The translations under genes were made by a program, and so were the position numbers. From the NCBI GenBank assembly GCA_947463665.1, contig CANHUD010000137.1:1-6531 (forward strand): a stretch of 6,531 nucleotides of DNA, in the 5' to 3' direction. Positions 1-5,278 of the stretch are shown here, one piece after another. Under the pieces are notes generated by a model. That model was given only the letters and a program-made list of their open reading frames with translations. It ran no database searches and had not been told where the DNA came from. The DNA comes from Sphingobacteriales bacterium. Lineage in GTDB: Bacteria > Bacteroidota > Bacteroidia > Chitinophagales > Chitinophagaceae. Position 1 is the first letter of the stretch, and the number at the start of each line of letters is the position of its first letter.

Positions 1-918
1 ATCACCGGTGGAAAAGCACCGTACAGCTGGTCGCTGGATCAGCAGGCATATAATAACCTGGCGTTTTCAGGACTAAGCAGCGGCTCGTATGATGTATTCA
101 TCCGCGATGCCAACGGTTGTGTGCTGAAAAAAGCAGCCGTCAGCGTTCCGCATGTAGACGGTCCATCGGCCTTCACCACCCAGGTGGAAGATGCTTTCTG
201 TGGCAAAACACGTGGATCCCTGCGGGTGGTCAGCGTGATGGGTGGCACGTTGCCGGTTCAGTATGCGCTGGATAATGGACCATTCGGGACAGCTGCCCAG
301 TTCAACAATGTAACACCCGGAAATCATACACTTCAGGTAAAAGATGTCAATGGATGCATACTATCTAATAATGTTACTATTCAGTTCAAAAAGCAGGCAA
401 CCTTCTCCATTTTCCCTGCTGATACAACTCTATGCTATGGCGAAACGCTGCCGCTTCAGTTGAACGGAGAGTTGAACCGGTTGAAAAACATTAGCTGGAA
501 CATTCCCGGTCAGGGCACATCCGCCAGTCTGTTCATTGCTGAAAGCAGGAAAAATGTGGTGGTCATGGCGGCCGACGAAGACAATTGTCCGGTTCAGGCT
601 CAGGCAGTCGTCCAGGCCAAAGCCTGCAATCCACCGGAAAAATGCATCGCCATACCTACTGCTTTTACGCCCAACGGAGATGGGAAGAACGATGTGGCCA
701 TGCCGATTGTCAATGGGTGTAACATTCGTTCCATAAAATTTCAGATCTTTAACCGTTTTGGTGAGTTGGTTTTCCAGACCGATAAACTGGGCGTTGGCTG
801 GAATGGTATGATCCGGAGTGAAGAACAGAACGGCGGCGTGTTCATCTCTGTTTGTGAATACACAACGTCAGACGACGTGACGATCCGGCAAAAACAGACG
901 CTGGTACTGATTCGGTAA
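1..918 (+). CDS. Gliding motility-associated / type IX-secreted surface protein with SprB repeats, C-terminal end (5' partial)
   Basis: The frame is open from the first base of the window to a TAA at 916-918, so only the last 305 residues of a longer protein are seen. Residues 1-50 and about 70-130 are two SprB-type beta-sandwich repeats, each with a GG(K/T)xPxx(Y/W) opening and ending in the hallmark (D/K)-D-x-N-G-C (DANGC near 36-40, DVNGC near 115-119). Residues 133-210 form a further Ig-like, cysteine-bearing segment. Residues 215-305 are the CHU_C/type B sorting domain: PTAFTPNGDGKND at 219-231, FQIFNRFGELVF at 247-258, GWNG at 266-269, GGVF, and a terminal LVLIR. In Bacteroidota this domain sends proteins through the type IX secretion system and onto the cell surface. 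The in-frame GTG at 121 lies inside a repeat and is not the start. The ligand or role (adhesion, gliding, or a PKD-like scaffold) cannot be told from this end. The gene converges on the dioxygenase gene with one base between the stops. Confidence 0.9.
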   Translation: MTGGKAPYSWSLDQQAYNNLAFSGLSSGSYDVFIRDANGCVLKKAAVSVPHVDGPSAFTTQVEDAFCGKTRGSLRVVSVMGGTLPVQYALDNGPFGTAAQFNNVTPGNHTLQVKDVNGCILSNNVTIQFKKQATFSIFPADTTLCYGETLPLQLNGELNRLKNISWNIPGQGTSASLFIAESRKNVVVMAADEDNCPVQAQAVVQAKACNPPEKCIAIPTAFTPNGDGKNDVAMPIVNGCNIRSIKFQIFNRFGELVFQTDKLGVGWNGMIRSEEQNGGVFISVCEYTTSDDVTIRQKQTLVLIR

Positions 919-919
919 A

Positions 920-1798
920 TCAGCCCAGCCGTACGCTGGTCATGGTGAGCGAACCCGCCATAGCCTTATCATTGAAAAACGATACGCTGTCTTTTGCGCC
1001 CTTTACGCCCAGCGTATACAACAGCGGGAGATAATGCTCAGGTGTGGGAATGGCCAGCAGGGCTTCCCTGCCCAGTTTTTCGTACCGGATCAGCGGATCG
1101 TGATGACCTTCGCTGATCAGCTGTTTGAACCTGTCATTCATTTGCAGGGCCCAGTCATACCCATATGATTCTTCCAGCCGATTCCAGGCCACCATCCGAA
1201 GATTGTGCACCATATTGCCGCTGCCAATGATGAGTACGCCTTTTTTGCGGAGGCTGTAGAGTTCTTTCGCCAGATCATAGTGGTACTGCGGACCTTTCGT
1301 ATAGTCGATGCTGAGCTGCAGCACCGGAATATCCGCCTGCGGATACATGTGCCGCACCACCGTCCAGGTACCGTGATCCAGCCCCCAGTCGTGATCCAGC
1401 TCCACCTTTGCCGAATGGAGCAGCTCCGCTGTTTCCTGCGCGAGGACCGGATGTCCCGGTGCCGGATACTGCACGTCAAACAGCTCCTGGGGAAATCCAC
1501 CGAAATCATGGATGGTCTTCGGGAAATCCATCGCCGTGATTTTGGTACCGCGGGTAAACCAGTGGGCGGATACCACTAGTACCGCTTTGGGAACGGGGAT
1601 CTCCTTTGCCATTTTGGTCCAGCGGCGACTGAACTCCGTATCCTGGATACCATTCATGGGAGAGCCATGGCCTATGAACAGGACCGGCATAAGCGGGTCC
1701 TGTTCAGGTAGGTCACGGGTAAACTGATTGAAGGCTGATAGAGTAGTCATACCTGAAACGCTTAAAGCGAAGGTCTTCAAAAATTGCTTTCTGTTCAT
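920..1798 (-). CDS. ygiD: LigB-family extradiol dioxygenase, YgiD / 4,5-DOPA dioxygenase type
   Basis: This 292-residue protein belongs to the class III extradiol ring-cleavage dioxygenases, which open catechol-type rings such as L-DOPA using a metal held by histidines. The expected ligands are visible: H44 in FIGHGSPMN, H79 in VVSAHW, H198 in GSGNMVHN and H255 in PTPEHYLPLL. Their spacings of 35, 119 and 57 residues closely match those I recall for E. coli YgiD. DHGTW at 141-145 is a further conserved block. Compared with E. coli YgiD it has about 35 extra N-terminal residues, NRKQFLK followed by a small hydrophobic stretch ending near LSA, which resembles a weak Tat-type (twin R-K) or Sec leader. 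The start ATG overlaps the stop of the DoxX gene as ATGA (1798-1795), with no clear ribosome binding site, so translational coupling is likely. It is the last gene of the yceI-doxX-ygiD unit. The family is secure; the true substrate is not known. Confidence 0.9.
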   Translation of the reverse strand: MNRKQFLKTFALSVSGMTTLSAFNQFTRDLPEQDPLMPVLFIGHGSPMNGIQDTEFSRRWTKMAKEIPVPKAVLVVSAHWFTRGTKITAMDFPKTIHDFGGFPQELFDVQYPAPGHPVLAQETAELLHSAKVELDHDWGLDHGTWTVVRHMYPQADIPVLQLSIDYTKGPQYHYDLAKELYSLRKKGVLIIGSGNMVHNLRMVAWNRLEESYGYDWALQMNDRFKQLISEGHHDPLIRYEKLGREALLAIPTPEHYLPLLYTLGVKGAKDSVSFFNDKAMAGSLTMTSVRLG

Positions 1799-2211
1799 CT
1801 GTCGCGCAAAAGGGCATGGTCAACCGCATATCTACCGCTTCCCGCAAAGAGCAGAACCAGATACGCTGAGAGGTACAGCAGCCCCAGTTCTTTTTTCGCA
1901 AATTCATCACTGGCATGGATGAAAAATACGGCCACCAGCATCGTAACTATCAATGGCAGCAGGGCCAGGCGGGTACCAAAACCCAGCAACAGCAGCAACG
2001 AACAAACAACTTCTGCGAAAACAGTCAGCCCGAGGGAAAGCGATGAACCCATGCCAAATACGGAGGGGAATATTTCGGTATTTCCCGACAACAGCATCTG
2101 AAATTTCGGAATACCATGTGCCAGCATCAGCAGCGAAATGGTTACGCGGGCGATGAGCAGCGCGAGATCGGCATTCAGGTCAATATGACCGGATAAGATT
2201 TTCTTTTTCAT
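1795..2211 (-). CDS. DoxX family membrane protein
   Basis: This is a 138-residue integral membrane protein of the DoxX/DoxD-like family, which has four transmembrane helices and is often linked to respiratory, quinone or thiol redox functions, though the biochemical role of most members is unknown. Predicted helices are roughly residues 14-35, 57-77, 81-100 and 108-126. The first ends in the typical family segment LMLAHGIPKF (28-37), and a charged loop follows the third (HASDEFAKKE, 99-108). Length is normal for the family. The start is the ATG at 2211, 11 bases after the YceI stop. No clear Shine-Dalgarno sequence is seen, as is common in Bacteroidota. Its TGA stop overlaps the dioxygenase ATG by four bases. 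The tight spacing on both sides supports co-transcription with the YceI gene and the dioxygenase gene. Confidence 0.88.
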   Translation of the reverse strand: MKKKILSGHIDLNADLALLIARVTISLLMLAHGIPKFQMLLSGNTEIFPSVFGMGSSLSLGLTVFAEVVCSLLLLLGFGTRLALLPLIVTMLVAVFFIHASDEFAKKELGLLYLSAYLVLLFAGSGRYAVDHALLRDR

Positions 2212-2222
2212 CGTGCATATGT

Positions 2223-2795
2223 TTATTGAGCGAACTCTCCATCTGCCTTGATCTTCACTTCATCGCTGATCATGGGTGCAGGGAAACCGTTGCCGATCTG
2301 GAAATCAGAGCGTTTGATCACACCGGTCAGCTGAAATCCTGCCGTAGGCTTCTTACTCATCGGATGGGTGATAGTGCCGGCATAGAGCAGGTCAAATGTA
2401 ACCGGTTTGGTTATGCCATGCATGGTCAGGTTGCCAGTAAGTTTATAGGTATTTTTCCCACTGGATTTGATGCCGTTGCTTTTGAAGGAAAGCGTAGGGA
2501 ATTTCTCAACATCAAAGAAATCGGCACTTTTCAGGTGATTGTTCCGGGCTTCCACACGGGTATCCAGAGAAGCGGCTTTGGCAGTCAGCTCAAAAGAGGC
2601 ATCACTGAAATCCGGCTTGGCAGCTGTGATGGTCACATCGAAATCATTAAACGTTCCGGTTACCTCTGCCAGTCCGAGATGGGTAACGGTAAAGCTGAGT
2701 TGCGAATGAGCTGCATCGTTCTTCCAAACTCCGTTGAAGGTGGTGAAGGCGGTCAGGCCGGCAAAAGCGGCGAGTAAAAAAAATGCTTTCTTCAT
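2223..2795 (-). CDS. YceI family exported lipid/isoprenoid-binding protein
   Basis: From the chosen start the protein has 190 residues. Residues 1-18 are a good Sec signal peptide (MKK, a hydrophobic core of F, L and A, then T-A-F). The mature part is a YceI lipocalin-like beta barrel with the family's landmarks: DAAHSQLSFTVTHLG at 27-41, the G-T-F-N-D-F turn at 47-52, RNNHLKSADFFD with KFPTLSF at 84-104, and GNLTMHGITKPVTF at 121-134. Known YceI/TT1927b proteins bind polyisoprenoid chains such as quinone-like molecules in the periplasm. The frame is open back to an ATG at 2888, which overlaps the stop of the Crp/Fnr gene. That start would put about 31 residues ahead of the signal peptide, so the ATG at 2795 is preferred. 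A TAnnTTTG element and an FNR-like palindrome lie in the 89 bases upstream. It is the first gene of a three-gene unit with doxX and ygiD. Function beyond ligand binding is unknown. Confidence 0.92.
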   Translation of the reverse strand: MKKAFFLLAAFAGLTAFTTFNGVWKNDAAHSQLSFTVTHLGLAEVTGTFNDFDVTITAAKPDFSDASFELTAKAASLDTRVEARNNHLKSADFFDVEKFPTLSFKSNGIKSSGKNTYKLTGNLTMHGITKPVTFDLLYAGTITHPMSKKPTAGFQLTGVIKRSDFQIGNGFPAPMISDEVKIKADGEFAQ

Positions 2796-2810
2796 GCTGT
2801 AAATTTTCAG

Positions 2811-2818
2811 CAAAGCTA
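2811..2818 (-). promoter_or_regulatory. Putative -7 element of the yceI promoter
   Basis: On the minus strand this reads TAGCTTTG, an exact match to the Bacteroidota -7 consensus TAnnTTTG. It would place transcription start near 2806, about 10 bases before the yceI ATG, and I see no good -33 TTG element at the expected distance. A missing -33 box would fit a promoter that needs an activator, and the FNR-like palindrome is centred about 65 bases upstream of the inferred start. The motif is short and may occur by chance. Confidence 0.35.
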
Positions 2819-2863
2819 GCATGGTCTGCTGCCTCATTCCATTGCGCAGAAGCAAGAAAAAAT

Positions 2864-2879
2864 ATTGATCCGGATCAAT
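2864..2879. promoter_or_regulatory. Perfect FNR-type operator (TTGATccggATCAA) upstream of yceI
   Basis: ATTGATCCGGATCAAT is a perfect 16-bp palindrome that contains the exact FNR consensus TTGAT-N4-ATCAA. It lies in the 89-base gap between the Crp/Fnr-family gene and yceI, five bases past the regulator's stop codon. Its centre is about 65 bases upstream of the transcription start inferred from the TAGCTTTG element, near a usual class I activator position, though that start is only predicted. The regulator encoded next to it has the E-x-x-S-R recognition helix that reads this type of half-site in E. coli FNR. Alternative: on the minus strand it is followed by an A-T step and six T residues, so a weak, AT-rich terminator hairpin with a CCGG loop for the regulator gene is possible. 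The two roles do not exclude each other. Confidence 0.6.
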
Positions 2880-2884
2880 GGATA

Positions 2885-3466
2885 TCATTTCCCGGATGCC
2901 AGTCGCCGGCGTACCCTACTGAGCGTTTCCGGCGTCAGGCCCAGGTAAGACGCGATCATGTGCTGGGGAACGCGCTGCGCGATGTTCGGATATTTTACCA
3001 TGAAGGATTCGTAGCGTTCTTCGAGCGACTGGCTGAATATGGAGTTCAGTCGGCGCTGAAGGGCGATATACGCCCCGGTGACCAGCTCCCGGTGGAAGGA
3101 ACTATAGGCCGGACAGGTTTTCAGCAAATGATCGTGATCCGCCTTGCTCATCACAATTACGTCCGAATCTTCTATCGCCTCTATCGTATAAGTGGCCGGT
3201 TCTCCGGTCAGAAAGCTGAAGAGATCGCCTATGAACCAGCCTTCAATAGCAAACTGGATGATGTGCTCTGCTCCGGTTTCCGCAACGGTGTACATGCGAA
3301 GGGCTCCTTTTTCCACAAAAGCCACCTGCTTCCATACATCCCCTTCCTGCAGGAGGAACTGCCGGCGACGAAGCTTTTTGACGGCTAAAAAAGGCTCTAT
3401 CTGCTGCCGGTCGGATTCGCTGATCGGCACCTTACTCATTAGATTTTCGAAATAACGATCATACAT
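2885..3466 (-). CDS. Crp/Fnr family transcriptional regulator
   Basis: This 193-residue protein has an N-terminal cyclic-nucleotide-binding-like (cNMP) beta roll at about residues 15-110, with the pattern LLQEGDVWKQVAFVEKGALR at 38-57 and GWFIGDLFSFLTGEP at 76-90. A dimerisation helix follows at about 112-145, and a C-terminal winged helix at about 150-190. The recognition helix region YLGLTPETLSRVRRRL (174-189) carries E180, S183 and R184, the same E-x-x-S-R arrangement as E. coli FNR, which reads TTGAT half-sites. The only cysteine is C118, so it cannot hold an FNR-type 4Fe-4S cluster. The positions equal to the cAMP-contacting Arg-Ser of CRP are A91 and T92, so cAMP binding is doubtful and the signal is unknown. 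The start ATG at 3466 is 31 bases after the hipA stop; ATG at 3439 (M10) is an alternative. Its likely target is the palindrome just downstream, in front of yceI. Confidence 0.92.
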   Translation of the reverse strand: MYDRYFENLMSKVPISESDRQQIEPFLAVKKLRRRQFLLQEGDVWKQVAFVEKGALRMYTVAETGAEHIIQFAIEGWFIGDLFSFLTGEPATYTIEAIEDSDVIVMSKADHDHLLKTCPAYSSFHRELVTGAYIALQRRLNSIFSQSLEERYESFMVKYPNIAQRVPQHMIASYLGLTPETLSRVRRRLASGK

Positions 3467-3497
3467 ACCCCGCTGATTTATGTCTCTGCTTTATCCG

Positions 3498-4775
3498 TTA
3501 ACTATTTTCCACCAATCGAAATGCCCTCTTCGTTTGTTCAATTTCACTGTTACCAATTCCAAACTTTCTGGCTACGGCACGCCAGCCTGAAATTACCTTC
3601 CGAATATCACTAAGAATACCTACAGCTTTATCTTTTTTCAATTGATAAAGATTAGCAGTTGCCATGGCTAGAGAGATATCCTGCTCATTACTGGTTTCAG
3701 AAATATTCAGTGTTAAACCATTGCCCATTTCGTTCGGATTCATGTCATAAGCGGGAGACAAACGCCATCCATTGACCGTAAGAACAAATCCATGATTACG
3801 CAAATGATCATCGGTATTCGACACTAAAATATTAAACAACATTCTGCGCCAGAGCTGTTCAAGATCTTCTTTTGCTGCAGGACTAAACTGAATGATAAAC
3901 CCAGCCAGATCGAGATAACCAACGCCATCTATATAATCAGCGCCATCCCGTTGGCCCAGGAGTGTCATAGCCGAAGCAAAATGAATGCGACGTCCATCAG
4001 CTGTTCTGTCGAATCGCTTAGACAGAAATGTATGATGCTTTCCGGTAAATTTTTGCAATCGTGCATCAGAAACAGTAATGCCGCAATCATTTGCTAATTG
4101 ATGCAATACCATCTCCCATGCTCCGGTATTCTTTTCATCTCTTGAACTCGGAAATTTTGCGATCCACAAATTTCTTTTTTCATCAACGATACTTGCTTTA
4201 GGTCTGGCACCACCTAATGATGAACCTGGATCGATTAATATACTCAACCATTTTGAATACTCCGGATCATGGATAGCATCTTCCCTTTCCAACTGCAGGC
4301 TGGCATTTTCTAATTCCCGAAGAGATGCCCATGGTGGCGTTGCCATCTTCTTCTGATCATTCATGAACGCTCCTTCCGGACTCAACTTAAATCGTAACGC
4401 GCCCAAACGATGACCATCAAAAACACCTAATAAAAAATCACTTTCAAACAGCGTCCGCTCTTCCCTGTTTTCTATCCTGGCCAACCAGGCTTCTCTTCGA
4501 CGCATTAACAATCTGCCCCATCGATCGGGGGAAGAGTCTAAAAATAAGCCAAAGTTAGTTTTGTCCTCAGGCTGGTATTGTTTACCCTTGTAAAATCCCA
4601 GATTGGGATCAAGGAATAGCACCTCATGGTTAGCTTTCATCCATGAGTCATTGTATTCAAAGTCAAAAATTTCTTTCCCCCTTACCCGTTGAGCTGTTAA
4701 AATTCCCATATGCCGGGGCACACCATTAGATTCCCAGTCTGCATATACCCATATGGCTAATTCATTTTTCCTCAT
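3498..4775 (-). CDS. hipA: HipA-family serine/threonine kinase toxin of a type II toxin-antitoxin system
   Basis: HipA toxins are protein kinases. E. coli HipA phosphorylates glutamyl-tRNA synthetase, stops translation and promotes persistence; the target here is unknown. From the ATG at 4775 the protein has 425 residues, normal for a full-length HipA. Residues 1-130 are the N-terminal HipA subdomain (GILTAQ, LFLDSSPDRWGR, LGVFDGHRLGALRF). The kinase core follows: Gly-rich loop GSSLGGARPKA at 184-194, likely ATP lysine K207 in IAKFPS, catalytic motif NTDDHLRN at 320-327 (D322 and N327 matching E. coli D309 and N314), and metal-binding D344 in PAYDMNP. All key residues are present, so it is probably active. 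A GTG at 4802 gives nine more residues, but the ATG has AAGAG in front and a family-like N-terminus. It overlaps the antitoxin gene by 14 bases, as expected for a coupled pair. Its base composition is clearly more AT-rich than the flanking genes. Confidence 0.92.
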   Translation of the reverse strand: MRKNELAIWVYADWESNGVPRHMGILTAQRVRGKEIFDFEYNDSWMKANHEVLFLDPNLGFYKGKQYQPEDKTNFGLFLDSSPDRWGRLLMRRREAWLARIENREERTLFESDFLLGVFDGHRLGALRFKLSPEGAFMNDQKKMATPPWASLRELENASLQLEREDAIHDPEYSKWLSILIDPGSSLGGARPKASIVDEKRNLWIAKFPSSRDEKNTGAWEMVLHQLANDCGITVSDARLQKFTGKHHTFLSKRFDRTADGRRIHFASAMTLLGQRDGADYIDGVGYLDLAGFIIQFSPAAKEDLEQLWRRMLFNILVSNTDDHLRNHGFVLTVNGWRLSPAYDMNPNEMGNGLTLNISETSNEQDISLAMATANLYQLKKDKAVGILSDIRKVISGWRAVARKFGIGNSEIEQTKRAFRLVENS

Positions 4776-5094
4776 GCTTTGCTCTTGTTGCTTTTGGAGC
4801 ACGCTTAGCCGTTACCATTCCTACATCCTGCAGTTTTCTGCCCAAGGGATCAGCAGCTGCCACCATTAGCAAATCCTTTTCTAAACCCAATACAAATAGC
4901 ACCTGCAAATAGCTGCCAATAGCAACTGTTGGACTACCCTGCTCGATGTTGTACACCGTTTTTCTACTAATACCTGTTCGCTCCGCTATTTGCTCCGCAC
5001 TTAATCTTCTGCGTAATCTGGCCAGTTGAATGTGTTCACCAAGATCCTTTAAAATCTTCAGGTTCTTTGGTAATATGGCTGGGGCCACTTTCAT
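4762..5094 (-). CDS. hipB: HipB-like Xre-family antitoxin
   Basis: This 110-residue protein contains a Cro/C1-type helix-turn-helix at about residues 19-75: LGEHIQLARLRRRLSAEQIA, then the recognition helix region GISRKTVYNIEQG (41-53), and the hydrophobic helix YLQVLFVLGL (62-71). In HipBA systems the antitoxin binds the HipA kinase, keeps it inactive, and represses its own operon. A short N-terminal extension comes before the domain, and the C-terminus is a basic, probably disordered tail (KRAPKATRAKHEEK, 97-110). The start is the ATG at 5094. No Shine-Dalgarno sequence is seen; one arm of an inverted repeat occupies that spot. The last codons overlap the start of hipA by 14 bases, with the toxin gene second, the usual antitoxin-first order. 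Like hipA, it is AT-rich compared with its surroundings. The call rests on the domain together with the neighbouring HipA. Confidence 0.9.
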   Translation of the reverse strand: MKVAPAILPKNLKILKDLGEHIQLARLRRRLSAEQIAERTGISRKTVYNIEQGSPTVAIGSYLQVLFVLGLEKDLLMVAAADPLGRKLQDVGMVTAKRAPKATRAKHEEK

Positions 5095-5095
5095 A

Positions 5096-5151
5096 TAATG
5101 TGTCTTATAAGAAACAAATATACATATTTTAAACCTTTTTATGACACATTA
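5096..5151. promoter_or_regulatory. Putative hipB operator: inverted repeat TAATGTGTC ... GACACATTA
   Basis: Two perfect 9-bp arms, 5096-5104 and 5143-5151, are inverted relative to each other and separated by 38 bases. They enclose the predicted hipBA -7 element and lie directly before the hipB start codon. A second palindrome, TCTTATAAGA (5103-5112), touches the inner arm, and AAATAT-AC-ATATTT (5116-5129) sits near the centre. HipB proteins are known to repress their own promoter by binding inverted repeats, so this is the best candidate operator. The region is AT-rich, and the smaller palindromes may be due to chance. Confidence 0.5.
5115..5122 (-). promoter_or_regulatory. Putative -7 element of the hipBA promoter
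   Basis: The minus strand reads TATATTTG here, an exact match to the Bacteroidota TAnnTTTG consensus. It predicts a transcript starting near 5110, 16 bases before the hipB ATG. I see no clear -33 TTG at the usual distance. The element sits almost exactly at the midpoint of the TAATGTGTC inverted repeat, so a HipB complex bound there would block it. In such AT-rich DNA the match could be accidental. Confidence 0.4.
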
Positions 5152-5217
5152 AATTATCATTTACCCTTCCTACATAAAATTCAATGGAGCAGAGAAAGGT
5201 AATTCGTCAGATACCCT

Positions 5218-5274
5218 TTTTGCATATCTGGAGTTCAATTCCATTTTTACAAAATTTTGCAAATCTGGAATTCA
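5218..5274. repeat. Two-copy imperfect direct repeat, 20 bp with 37-bp period
   Basis: Copy 1 is 5218-5237 (TTTTGCATATCTGGAGTTCA) and copy 2 is 5255-5274 (TTTTGCAAATCTGGAATTCA). They match at 18 of 20 positions, with 17 bases between them. They lie in the gap between the sbcC stop and the hipB promoter. No third copy is seen in the window, including next to the hipA 3' end. The second copy partly overlaps the 10-bp palindrome CAAAATTTTG (5250-5259). Possible meanings are a regulator binding pair, a duplication left by recombination at the edge of the hipBA insertion, or chance tandem duplication. Confidence 0.6.
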
Positions 5275-5278
5275 GCCC

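Noticed and set aside
1205..1579. Long plus-strand open frames opposite the dioxygenase, YceI, Crp/Fnr and SbcC genes
   Set aside because: They lie antisense to strongly conserved proteins, show no recognisable domain, and are expected in GC-rich coding DNA.
2855..2885. Intrinsic terminator for the Crp/Fnr gene
   Set aside because: A hairpin with a 6-bp AT-rich stem, a CCGG loop and a T run can be drawn, but the stem is weak and the exact FNR consensus is the more specific reading. It is kept only as an alternative in the operator entry.
2796..2888. Upstream in-frame ATG for the YceI gene at 2888, overlapping the Crp/Fnr stop as ATGA
   Set aside because: It would bury a clear signal peptide behind 31 residues and make the FNR-like palindrome coding. 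The ATG at 2795 directly precedes an MKK-type signal peptide. The overlap is most likely coincidental.
3467..3497. Promoter or terminator between hipA and the Crp/Fnr gene
   Set aside because: The 31-base gap has no TAnnTTTG match and no stable hairpin. A weak TTG-N19-TAAAGC arrangement reaching back into hipA is too poor to call.
4776..4802. GTG start for HipA at 4802, nine residues longer
   Set aside because: The added residues are rich in Q and K and not family-like. The ATG at 4775 has a better upstream AAGAG and starts at the usual HipA N-terminal domain.
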